Positions 11,143 through 21,086 of a DNA stretch of 64,000 nt are shown piece after piece. This DNA comes from Tritrichomonas musculus (Eukaryota; Parabasalia; Tritrichomonadida; Tritrichomonadidae), in the NCBI GenBank assembly GCA_039105265.1, contig JAPFFF010000032.1, positions 434,001 to 498,000 of the forward strand. Direction: 5' to 3'. The first letter of the stretch is position 1; each line of letters begins with the position of its first letter. The position numbers and the translations under genes are program-made. Under the pieces are notes generated by a model that was not told the origin of the DNA, searched no databases, and saw only the letters and a program-made list of their open reading frames with translations.

Positions 11143-11640
11143 TTTTCGATCAACATGAGATTCTTCCAACTGGTGAATGATTTCGGAATTACCGCCATGA
11201 ATTGCATATTGCCACAATGAAGATGTTAATGCAGCTTTTTTTGTTCATAAATATTGAAATATTTGAGTTGAACCGAAGAATTCTGCATATTGTATTAACG
11301 TAGGGCATCCATTTTCAATTAAAAACGAATTAGTCTCAAATATTGAAAATTTATTTTTGAAATCAAGTGGTAATTTAGCAATGACTGGAAACTATCCATC
11401 TGAGTATCAGATTAAATGAAAAATAGATACTGTCCATCTGTATATTCGTGAAGTGCCAAGACAATGACTTAATATTGTCCATTGAATAGACATTCTAAAT
11501 GTTTGTTCGTCATCTTCTTTGTGCATCTGGCCATGAGTGACTGTGCTGGTCATCTTGATAGTTTGATCTGGTAGAATGAATTTTCTGCTTCCTACAACAG
11601 AGAGGAGGAGTTCAACGAGCTTCTCAATGATCGATATTAT
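11046..11640 (-). pseudogene. Ankyrin (DUF3447-type) gene fragments
   Basis: Minus-strand translation of about 11330-11150 gives SFLIENGCPTLIQYAEFFGS, then LTSSLWQYAIHGGNSEIIHQ, the signature of the trichomonad ankyrin family with DUF3447-like repeats. An acidic, Ser/Asp-rich stretch (11046-11110) follows. Further upstream (11640-11430) the same strand reads SIIEKLVELLLSVVGSRKFI and on, which could be the N-terminal part of a related protein. Stops and frame changes interrupt all of it. A relic of a host gene fused tail-on to the preceding BspA gene. Confidence 0.65.
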
Positions 11641-11871
11641 ATGCTGTATTAATGGACAAAATTGTCTTGATAAATTAAAAAAAAAATTTATTTATCTTAA
11701 AAAAAGTCACTGTCGTTTAAAATGATTTTTTTCATGATAAATAATTAAAAAACAATTTAAATGTTTTAAAAAGATTTTTTACATTCATCAAAGGCTGTTT
11801 TTCCCCATTTTTTTAAAATATGCTCAATTTGATATACTATATTAATATAAAAATTATTAGGTTAATTTTTT

Positions 11872-13133
11872 TTATTCGAAATGAACTGAATTAGTCCAAG
11901 ATCCTGACAAAATTTCATCAATTATTTCTTCAACGATTGACTCATTCAAGTATAAAAGGACGAAGAACATAAATTTTATTGAACTCAATGTCGTCAATTA
12001 TCACTTGTGAAGCATCATCTCCATTCAATTTCAAAAACACAGAAAAAGAGCCATTGAAATCATCATCTAAAAACCTGCTAAGTATTATGTACTTCTCAGT
12101 ATTGCCTGGAGATGAACTAGGCTTCTTTAAAACAGTTTTTCCTGTCAAGAGACATAAATGGACCTCACAATCATTTGATTCCAAAATTGGTGCCGAGAAA
12201 GGTGGCTGAATGAAATTCAAGTAATTAATAAAGGAGAACATTGGCAACGTCATTTCATCACCTTCATTATTGCTATCGTAATCGTTGTTGTTATTGCTAT
12301 TGAATGTTTTATGTACGTTGTAATGCCTGCAAAGATTTGATGGACTTAGAAAGACATCCCAATCAATGAATTCGTTTTTAGATATCGAATTCTCGTTTTC
12401 ATTTTTCGTGATTTTGTATCCTCTAGCGAAGTGGTCGAAAATAGCAGCACAACGCAGAAACTGGAGCCATTTATAATTGCTGTCTAGATCATCTTTAAAG
12501 TTGAAAATGAAATCATCAGAATCAAAAGTGTCAAGTTCAACATTTTTTTCAATAAGAACAGATGCAACGTTAAACATCATGAGAAGTGAATTGATTTGTA
12601 TTTCTTCCCATTTTATCATTCACAAATATTCGTGCAAATTCAGTACTAACGTCATCATCAGCATCGTCTTTAAGATGATTTCCTCTTAAAATAAAAGAGA
12701 GCATTCGTGCAAAATTGTCAACTTGGCTTTGGCGCTCTGAATTCGATTCGCCTATCTTCGGTTTCGAATTTCGAGTGGATTCAGAATCAATTATTTCAGA
12801 CACTTCTTTTCGCATCACATGCCAAATGCACAAATAAATATTTCCCAGAGTAATTTGTGTTATAACATCATCCAAGCATCCTGGGTTTGATCTGTGTCTC
12901 TTTTCGAGAATTTCAATCTGAGAAGCTAAAGAAAAAAGTGCAAATTTGACATCGTTGTAATATGCTTTTTCATCGAATATTCCAGCAATAATCGGAATAG
13001 AAGAGTTACGAGGGCAACGATCAAAAGGACAATAGAATTTGCCCGTATGAATGCATTTTGAATGAATAGGATTCCGACAAATACGAACACAATTTAAAAA
13101 TTGTTTAAGACTTAGGAATTTCAGAAAAATCAT
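11872..13133 (-). pseudogene. UBR-type E3 ubiquitin ligase, C-terminal fragment
   Basis: The sequence resembles the C-terminal third of UBR1/PRT6-type N-recognin ligases, which ubiquitinate proteins with destabilising N-termini. A RING-like segment (CVRICRNPIHSKCIHTGKFY followed by CPFDRCPRNSSIP) is followed by a helical region. A terminal block follows (HLCLLTGKTVLKK, VFLKLNGDDASQVII, FNKIYVLRPFIL, then IVEEIIDEILSGSWTN). That order fits the UBR autoinhibitory C-domain, where a loop of similar shape ends in ..GxW. The frame shifts near 12615 and near 11945. The UBR box and the N-terminal two thirds are missing: to the right of 13133 there is BspA sequence on the other strand. A truncated, decayed host gene; the family call is by motif, not by alignment. 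Confidence 0.6.
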
Positions 13134-13136
13134 CAA

Positions 13137-13424
13137 CGTTATCCAAAAAGATACACATACTCTAACTTTTACAGGAAATGATAGAACAGGCGATTACAAT
13201 GATTGGATAAATTGGTATTATTCCCCTCGGCGCGCCCATGCAGACTCTATAGAAACGATAATTGTTAATGATGGTGTGACATATCTTGGAAATTATATAT
13301 TTGATTACATGCATAAAGCAACTCAGATCAACATTCCACAATCAGTTACCTCTTTTGGCAACAATGTTTTCCAAAATTGTTATTCACTTAAAACCGTTAC
13401 AATTCCATCCACCATAACTATACA
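13137..13424 (+). pseudogene. BspA-like LRR gene fragment (N-terminal part)
   Basis: The plus strand reads HILTFTGNDRTGDYNDWINW, then SIETIIVNDGVTYLGNYIFD and VTSFGNNVFQNCYSLKTVTI. This is the N-terminal capping sequence followed by two LRRs of a BspA-like protein. The frame stops just past a CATGCGG/TTGGGAGAG junction at 13425, which resembles the boundary of the dispersed repeat at 2104 and 17030. The gene is cut on both sides. Confidence 0.7.
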
Positions 13425-13499
13425 TGCGGCTTTGGGAGAGTTTGGGATGGAAAATCCTCCCAAATGATCGTTTTTCATTCAATCGATTCCCAAAAATAA

Positions 13500-15580
13500 A
13501 CGTATGGATTAGGTCCCTTACTTAGACTTATATATTTACATGAATATAAAATTTTATAATTTTAATATAAAAAATATCTAAAAATCTGAAATAAGCAATA
13601 AAATTATATAAATTTAATCTTTTTTTATTGAACTAAATAATTTTATTTTACTGATTTATAATAATTAGAGGTATTCATGTGAAGTGAAAACTCGTTATTT
13701 GATTTTTTTATTTTTACTTTAATTGAATGAATATTTTATCTTATGAAAAAATATTAAGATTATTTACTTCTATATATCTAATACTGACATTTTCCATAAT
13801 TGGTTTTAATGGATGTTGAGAATTTAAAAACAATTTAAAAAATAATGTTTCATCTATATCTCGAGTCAAATAAAATATTTATGAATTACAAATCAATAAT
13901 AATATTTTGTATTTTATTTATAAAATATATTATCTGTTATATTTCCAATTTATTAGCCATATATATATTTAAATGCAAATTTACATTAAAAAATTAAGAA
14001 AATGACTTATTTCTCAATTGATTTACGAAATAATTATATACTAATTGTATAATATAATAATAATAAATATTTAAATAAATTTTATTATGTAAATAAGTTA
14101 CTTTATACTCTCATTTTAAAGAAAAATGTAATTTTATATTTTGCATTATTTTGAATTATTTTTCATCGTATTTTTGTACGTTATTATTTTTAGTGACGTG
14201 AGATGATTATTTTCTGTGAAGTGAAGTTAATAGTGAAGTGATTCTTGAAAAATATAAATTTGCTCATCTTCTTAAAAATATTATTAAAAATATTTTTTAT
14301 AAAGTAAAATTATTAATTACTATATATTAAAAATATCTTTAATATTTAATGTATTGAAAACCATAAAGTAATCACAATACAAAACAACATATTTTTTTAG
14401 AAATTCAATTAAAAATCATCGTTTAATTGAATTTTTCATTTATTTTTTGTTAATTTATCTATTTAATATATAATGTAAAACTTAAATATAAACTTTAATA
14501 GTATATAAATAATAATATAAATTTTATATATAAAATAAAATAATGTTTTAATAAAAATACTACTAGGATAAAAATGTTTATTATTTCAATATAAAAACTA
14601 TAATAACTGAAAAAGTTAAAAATTTATTAAAAATAAAATAAAATATAAACAAGTGTATCTCTAGAAAATAAATGTTTTTTAAACATATAAGTATTAATAT
14701 GTTATCAGTATATATATACTATAATAATTAATAAAACAAAATTATATATATATTTATATTTCATCAATTTTTATATAAAAAAAATTAAATAGCCTCTCAA
14801 TTATAAAACGATTTTTATTCAGAAAAATAAAAATAGAAATATCTCAAAAATAGGAGTATAAAATTCTTATCCCTTAAAGTACATTCTTAGTTTCAAAATG
14901 AAAATAAAGAAAATAAGATCAATATTACAAAATTTCGTCAATTTCTCTACATGAATACCTCTTAATAATTTGAATGAAATAATATTTCTTTTTGTTTAAT
15001 GGTTAAAATGAAAATAAAAAATTTTATTAAAGGATTTATGTTCGATATTTTTCAAAGGTTTTTTTTTTTAAATTACGTAAAAAGAGTGTTTATACTCGAA
15101 GTTCTCTAAATAGTAGAATTTTATAAATATAAATAAATTAATTCAATAATTAAAAACATGTTTAAAAAGATTAAATTATTAAAAATTAAATTATATTATT
15201 TAAAATATTCAATCTTTGATCTAGAAAGTTATTCTCATTGAAATTATAGCGTTTGCTTTTTTACTTCAAAATAGATAATTAAACCATTTTTATAGATTTG
15301 CGGATCTGTGCTTCGAATTCGCTATCAAATATTTTCAAATTTATGTTGCATTTATATGAAATTATGACAAGATAATATTTAATTAATAAAAATAGTTATT
15401 TTATTATATTTTGAATCTTGATAATGAATAAATTATTCAATAGTTCATTGGAAATTTTAATTATTTAACAAGAACGGAAACTTTTTATTTTGTATAAAAA
15501 TAAGCTAGCATTAAATAAAATGTAAAAATCATTTAATAATATAGATTATTAAATGAAATATGATTATTCAATTAGGTTCT
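13500..15580. other. 2 kb gene desert
   Basis: No frame, RNA gene or repeat with clear structure. Almost entirely A and T, with frequent stops in all frames. Confidence 0.6.
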
Positions 15581-15584
15581 GCTT

Positions 15585-16070
15585 GTGGCGTAGTTGGAGT
15601 GAAGATTAAACCATTTTATCTGAATATTGGTGCAGTTAAAGTAAAAAATTTGGTGTATTTAGAGTGAATATTGGTATATTATAGAAGAAAGTCGATGTAG
15701 TTAGAGAGAAGATTTGTGTAGCTGAGTTGAAGATTGTAGTATAGTTGAATTGAATATTGGTGTAGTTATAATCAAGATTTGCGCAGTTAAAATGAAAAAT
15801 TGCGTAATTTGACAGAAAGTTAGTTTAAATGAGAGACGGTGCAGTTAAAACGAATATTGTCATAATTTGTCTGAATATTGATATAGTTAGAGGGTAGATT
15901 GGTGTAGATAAAATACAGATTGGTATAATTTATCTGAAGATTGATTTGGTTAGAGCGAAGATGGCGTAGTTAAGCTGAAAATTGGTATAATTAGAGCAAA
16001 TATCGGCTTATTTAGAGCGAATATTAGTGTAATTTGGCTGAAGATAGGTTAAACTGAAGATTGACCAAAA
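15585..16070. repeat. Degenerate ~21-bp tandem repeat
   Basis: About 22 diverged units around GAATATTGGTGTAGTTAGAG follow one another, with indels and changes such as GAAGATTGGTATAATTAGAG. No two neighbours are identical, so this minisatellite is old. It is unrelated to the 23-bp satellite at 54.85 kb. Confidence 0.7.
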
Positions 16071-16108
16071 AATAATTATTATAAAAACAGTGAATTTTTA
16101 TGAATTAA

Positions 16109-16273
16109 ATGAATAATATTTTGCTAAACAATAAATTACTTCAAGAAAATTTGTCCTTGAAAAACTGTTTGATGAGTTATGAGCAAAATATACTGAGCTT
16201 TTTGAGAGATGAGGTGAATAAAAAAATTGAATTATATTATTCAAAGATTTCAAATAAAATGTTTATTTTTTGA
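16109..16273 (+). CDS. 54-aa frame, probable gene fragment
   Basis: ATG at 16109 opens a short frame, NNILLNNKLLQENLSLKNCL and on, with the hydrophobic-every-third-or-fourth pattern of a coiled coil (ELYYSKI). It stops exactly where TTGGGAGAG sequence of the dispersed-repeat type begins (16275). It may be the N-terminus of a host protein cut by that element. No family recognised. Confidence 0.35.
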   Translation: MNNILLNNKLLQENLSLKNCLMSYEQNILSFLRDEVNKKIELYYSKISNKMFIF

Positions 16274-16356
16274 GTTGGGAGAGCCTACTTTTTGAATTTG
16301 GGATAGATTTCCCATCTCAAAAATTAAAATATTACCAATTTTTAAAAAATTCGTAC

Positions 16357-17030
16357 TAGTTTCTAAAAAAAATATAAATTATTATAAAATTTTAACTTAA
16401 ATTAATTTTTTACAACAAAATAATTACAATTTAAATTTATTTCTCTGCATTATTTCGCGATATTTATGAAATTTTTCTTGGGAGAGCAGGGCTTTCAATT
16501 TTTGGGAAATTTGGGATTCCCAAAAAGGACAATTCCTTGGAGGTTTAATAGAAAATTGTCCTTGGGAAAAATCGGTTATTTCCCCAAGAATTGAATACAT
16601 GTTCTCCCAAGATTTTTTGCATAAATATTACATATAAATATTTACTATATATATGTAATATTATAACACAATAATTTATTAAATTTAATTTTTACACAAT
16701 AAAAATATTATGTTTTAAAAATTATCTATCTTATCATATATTAAATGTTTTTTTTAAAATTAATAATTTCAATAAAATATATTTTCAAAAAGTTGAAATT
16801 ATTTAAAACTTTTTCTGAGATAAAATAAAATATAATTATACAAGTATATAATATATATATTTTAAATATTAAGTTTAAAATAATGTTTAAACAAATTATA
16901 TATATTATTTATAAAATATAAAAGTAAAAATAAATGTATAAAAATATATTCAACTTTTTCAATTAGGGAGCAATGGGTGGGAATGGGATTTGATATACCC
17001 AAGCATTTTTGGGAATTTTCCGCATGATTA
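16357..17030 (-). repeat. Dispersed 0.67 kb repeat, copy 2
   Basis: Almost identical to 1433-2104 and in the same orientation. Here the element may extend left to about 16275, where GTTGGGAGAGCC begins, giving about 755 bp. On the right it joins Sel1-type coding sequence at 17030, again at CCGCATGATTA. Two copies with the same right edge but different neighbours show that this edge is the true end of the element. Confidence 0.75.
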
Positions 17031-18286
17031 TAATGCATTGCAGTTAATTCTCCATTATCAGCTGCCATTTTACAATAATATGCGGATTTTTCTATATCGG
17101 TTGATTGAATAAGCAATGTGCATGCTAGCATTCCCAATGTATCTCCATTATCTGCTTGTTTCTTATAATATTCAATAACTTCTTCTTTTTTAACATTATT
17201 TATATTGTGATTATTCAAAAATGCATATATACGCTTTAAAAATGATTCTAATTCATCATTATCTTTTAAATTTTGAGTATTATAAGATTTTTCTTTATTT
17301 TCATCTGTATTTACTGACACCTTTTCGAATATTGATGGCTTGATTGCTTTTGTTCTTGGTTTCATTGACTTTTTCTTTCTTTTTTTCATGAATTCATCAA
17401 TTGAAAGAATCGATTTTCCAGATGAAAATGAAGATTCATATTCATTAATATAATCAATATAATTATAGAATTCAACTTCATCAATTGTTTCAGTAATGAA
17501 ACCTTCATTTCCTCGTAATTCATCAACGATTTCATCAAATGTTGGACGATTGGAAGCATTTGATTCCCAACATTTATTGATTAGGTTTTGGTATGACTCA
17601 GGATGATATATATTATTAATAAATCCTCTTAAGTTTATACCTTGTTTATGAGCTTCTTTACGTTGGTCCACAGTTGGGTAAGTTTTATAATAAGCATTGC
17701 GATATGGGAATAATGACGGAACAGTTGTAAATCCATTAACTATTACAGGCTTTTTACCTTCTTTTGTTTGTACGACAACTTCAGGTGTTCCATCACCATC
17801 TAAATCTCGACCAGTAGCTTCATATAAATCATTATATCCATGTCGATTAATCCATTCATTAGCGCTTACAACACTTTGAGCGTCTCGAATTTGTTTAACA
17901 TCTTGATTTAATTTAGCCACAACATTAATTAAGTCATCCATACCAACATTACCGTATTTATTTTGTTTTGCCTTTTTCGTTGGTTGAATTGCAGCCATTC
18001 TTTCACGGTAAAACGCCATATCATTTAATGCTTTAGTTAAGTCTTTCTTATTAATGTTATTTTCTGCCAAGCTAGCGTATGATTGATCACGCATTTGGTT
18101 TAATTGAGAAACATTATTTATTAATTGCGGAATTTTCGATTTATTCATTTTATTAATTGCTAAAAAATTTAAATTATCGTTTTTGTTTTGAAAATTATTT
18201 AATCTAGAAATAAAATTTGAAATTGATTTATCATTTATTCTCAAACCTTCATATTGTATATAATTATTTTCATTTAAAAATTTCAT
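16862..18286 (-). pseudogene. Chimeric frame: Polinton-protein relative + kinase tail + Sel1
   Basis: One open frame of 474 codons combines unrelated parts. Residues ~110-228 resemble the conserved core of the Polinton protein encoded at 19605-21050: both have a DAQSVV/NAQSVV segment, an EF-hand-like DGDGTPEVVV / NGDGIADVIV stretch, and PVIVNGFTTV / PIIVNGYTTV. Residues ~230-265 are the end of a protein-kinase domain (SYQNLINKCWESNASNRPTF, then DEIVDELR). Residues ~365-418 look like Sel1 repeats. From residue 419 on the sequence is the dispersed repeat. The viral-type part is well diverged from the neighbouring Polinton gene, so it is not a simple copy of it. The composite is probably a fossil locus; whether it is expressed is unknown. 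Confidence 0.65.
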
Positions 18287-18354
18287 TAAATTTGCAACTG
18301 AACCTTGCCATGAAGGCGACTCATGAAGAGTAACGTTAAGTTTTCACATCAATA

Positions 18355-18595
18355 GTATTTGGAGTGATGTCTGGCTTACAGCCAAACATCCCTCCAAACC
18401 CCGTAGCCCATTCATTTTTTCGTCACAGTTGTAAAATTCGCGTTTTTGCATACCTTCCCAGATACTCTACTGCCAGCACTATGCTTTCATTAAAAACACC
18501 TGTTTTTTATTAACAACGAACTTTTCACTCAGGACATTTACGTTTCATTCAATTTCACGACAAAATCATTTTTTGTCACTTCAATGTCGCCGTCC
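18355..18595 (+). repeat. Polinton left terminal inverted repeat
   Basis: Matches 30586-30826 in inverse orientation over about 241 bp with few differences. It begins AGTATTTGGAGTGATGTCTG. In this family the repeats mark the linear element's ends, where protein-primed replication starts. Confidence 0.9.
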
Positions 18596-18616
18596 ATTTT
18601 ATACGGAAAAAAATTA

Positions 18617-19279
18617 TCAATCAGTTTGTTCTGCTAGGTATGATATTAGGTATATAATATTGTCGTAACTGGTATTCTCTCCTGCTAACTCTAATAGCCT
18701 TTTAACTTCATTTAGCCATTCTTGACTGACACTCACAAGGCTGTTTTGTTGATACACATATGTACCGTTTTTATCCCATGCAAGTTTCTTTAGTTCATGC
18801 ATGGCATTATAATGTTCTTTTGTTTCATTTTTATGCTTTTCTTCTTGCTCTTTCTTTTCCCTTTCGTATTCTTTCTTCCTATTATTTCTAGCCTGCTTAA
18901 GCTTTTCTATCATCTCCTTTGCACCTCCAGTAAGATTACATTCAAGATAATTCATCACGTTCCATTCTTGTTCGTAACCGCGGTTACAAATATAATTAGT
19001 TTTTGTTTCACAGAGGTATTTATATAGCACCTTTCTTATCTCTTCTATCTCTTCATCTATCTTCATTAATATCTCTCTATGGCCTATCTGGCATCTCTTG
19101 TATATATCTAAGTATCTTTCATGTCTAACGTATTCACATACATAATAGCTATATTCGAATGGCAAGTATTTGGGTGATGAGAGGAACAATAAATAATCGT
19201 ATGAAAGTTCAGCTACGCTGTGAGACAAATCTCCGATTTGGCTCTCATTTAATGGTTGGCTTGTTGCGGCTGTTGACAT
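18617..19279 (-). CDS. Polinton protein of unknown function, coiled coil
   Basis: A 220-residue protein starting MSTAATSQPLNESQ. The middle (residues ~95-170) is highly charged, with an EREKKEQEEKHKNETKEHYN stretch that should form a long coiled coil. Several Cys occur in the first half. It is the outermost gene next to the left inverted repeat and is read toward it. A GGGTAAAA motif lies 17 bp before the start codon on the coding strand. No catalytic motif is visible and no family is recognised beyond its place in the element. Confidence 0.7.
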   Translation of the reverse strand: MSTAATSQPLNESQIGDLSHSVAELSYDYLLFLSSPKYLPFEYSYYVCEYVRHERYLDIYKRCQIGHREILMKIDEEIEEIRKVLYKYLCETKTNYICNRGYEQEWNVMNYLECNLTGGAKEMIEKLKQARNNRKKEYEREKKEQEEKHKNETKEHYNAMHELKKLAWDKNGTYVYQQNSLVSVSQEWLNEVKRLLELAGENTSYDNIIYLISYLAEQTD

Positions 19280-19295
19280 TTTCTGTAGTGCTCCC

Positions 19296-19303
19296 TTTTA
19301 CCC
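19296..19303 (-). promoter_or_regulatory. GGGTAAAA start-proximal motif
   Basis: On the minus strand GGGTAAAA stands 17 bp before the ATG at 19279. The same word occurs at other gene starts of this element (21079, 25092, and a variant at 22549). Confidence 0.45.
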
Positions 19304-19604
19304 AAGTAAAAATAAATTATTCGTGTTTGAGATATAGCGTTTTTCTGGCGCATACATTACTAACATTCACATATCACTTCCTAGCCATTCATGCTATTTC
19401 TATACGCTACTTTTCTGTTTCTTTACTGAGATATATACAAAGCAAAACCATCGAGGAAAGCGTTAATCTGTTTGGACATGATAGTGAGCGGAGCGCAGCG
19501 CAGCGAGCGGTTTTGTCTGCAGGACAAAAATCATTCCAAATATTAATGATGCTCGAATAATTTCCTTTTGCTGCCAGGGATAATTGCATTTTCGTTACAG
19601 GAAA

Positions 19605-21050
19605 ATGTCACTGTTCAATAAAATAAAATCTCTAGGGTCTGAAACAGTAACGAGAATACTGAGATACATAAGAGAACACGTTTCGGTATATATGGATGAC
19701 TATGCAGGAGATGTCAGTGAATCAACTAGGTACCTCGAAAATGTGAAGCGAGTAACAGACTTCTTAGCTACATACAACTTCAATAGTGATGAAGTAACGA
19801 CAAACAATATATTTGATTTTCTGTATAACTTAGTAGAAGAAACATTCGAGGATGTAATAAAGCCAACAACGCCTAATCAGAGAAGCAGTGTTGTTCCATT
19901 CAACATATCGTCAGATTCCGACGATGATGAAAATGTAAACACCGAAAATAATATTTTATCTGGTGATAAAAGGCAAACACAAATGGACCAACCACAACAA
20001 AGACAACATCCACTCTTTCTCACTACCAACCACATGAATGAATTCAGACAGGGTTTAGAAGCAACAGGTGTTGACCATAGAGACTTGAATGACAGTATTG
20101 ACGCTATTAACTACTTTAGGCAACATCCAATACCACGTAGAGTGAAACCAAAAAAGCAACCATATGGAGCCGAAATGGATAGAATCGCTCCAGCCGTTCT
20201 TAGTGGCAAACAGGACATCAGGAGAATCAACAATGCACAAAGTGTTGTAGGTGCGCAAAGATGGGTAGATAAACATGGATTTAGCGATATCTATCGTGTA
20301 ACCGGTGATGATGATAATGGAGATGGAATAGCAGATGTTATTGTTAGGGAAAGAGAAACAAATAGACCCATCATAGTTAACGGTTATACTACCGTCGACA
20401 GCACATATCCATATAGATATAAATATTACTCTGCTTACCCAACAGAAGAAGAAAGAAAAGAATATGGTAAGGGATTCAAAGGCTTCGTTAATGATATGTA
20501 CAACCCTGAATATGATGAAAGAGGTGTTAGACTATTACGTAATAGAAATGATCAAGGCGCGCAATTCGCAGCCGCTGTTGAACACGCAGGTTACACTAAA
20601 GTATTACAGCCACACAATAAAACAGTCTTCCAGGTATTTACAAGTAAAATCATTAATCCAATTTATAAAGGCTTCAAATCAGTCTATAGTGGAACATATC
20701 CAGGTAATAAGAAACTGGCTAAAGTTGCATCTAACGTCTGGGAGAAAGCATTTGTAGCAACAGCAATGGTAAGAGTATACGGGCAAGATGTGCTTAGGGT
20801 TGATGAAGAAATGTGGAAGAAATTGAAGTCAAAGAGAGAAGTAAGAGCAGCCACAGATGCATTTGCAAGCCCATATCTTACAGGTAATGTCTGGGAGAAA
20901 ATCATTTCTTTCATTCCTGTCTATATTGAAGCAGAAGAGATCATTATGTCACCAACAGAAGTAGTTCAGTTTACCAATGCATTCAGACGTGCAGCAGGTA
21001 TGCAAGAAGAGAGACTACCAGGTAATCAACCAGAAGCACCACCACAGTAA
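19605..21050 (+). CDS. Conserved Polinton protein with EF-hand-like loop
   Basis: 481 residues from the ATG at 19605 (MSLFNKIKSLGSETV). The first ~100 residues are followed by an acidic, Ser/Asp-rich linker (ISSDSDDDENV) and a Gln-rich stretch. The conserved core (~residues 160-290) has NAQSVVGAQRWVDKHGFSDI, then DDDNGDGIADVIV, which resembles a calcium-binding loop, and RPIIVNGYTTVDSTYPYRYK. The C-terminus is Pro-rich. Large proteins of this type sit beside the ATPase and capsid genes in trichomonad Polintons, so a structural role in the particle is likely but inferred. A diverged relative of the core occurs in the chimeric frame at 16862-18286. Confidence 0.75.
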   Translation: MSLFNKIKSLGSETVTRILRYIREHVSVYMDDYAGDVSESTRYLENVKRVTDFLATYNFNSDEVTTNNIFDFLYNLVEETFEDVIKPTTPNQRSSVVPFNISSDSDDDENVNTENNILSGDKRQTQMDQPQQRQHPLFLTTNHMNEFRQGLEATGVDHRDLNDSIDAINYFRQHPIPRRVKPKKQPYGAEMDRIAPAVLSGKQDIRRINNAQSVVGAQRWVDKHGFSDIYRVTGDDDNGDGIADVIVRERETNRPIIVNGYTTVDSTYPYRYKYYSAYPTEEERKEYGKGFKGFVNDMYNPEYDERGVRLLRNRNDQGAQFAAAVEHAGYTKVLQPHNKTVFQVFTSKIINPIYKGFKSVYSGTYPGNKKLAKVASNVWEKAFVATAMVRVYGQDVLRVDEEMWKKLKSKREVRAATDAFASPYLTGNVWEKIISFIPVYIEAEEIIMSPTEVVQFTNAFRRAAGMQEERLPGNQPEAPPQ

Positions 21051-21078
21051 AAATAAGGCAATATTTATTTTTATATCA

Positions 21079-21086
21079 GGGTAAAA
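21079..21086 (+). promoter_or_regulatory. GGGTAAAA motif overlapping a start codon
   Basis: GGGTAAAATG: the motif's last A is the first base of the start codon of the ATPase-like gene. The overlap recalls the TAAATG late promoters of poxviruses; that comparison is an analogy only. Confidence 0.45.

Noticed and set aside
13425-17030. A single large transposon bounded by CATGCGG at 13425 and CCGCATG at 17030
   Set aside because: Only seven bases match at the two edges, the interior contains an old tandem repeat and a coding scrap, and the 16357-17030 part exists alone elsewhere.
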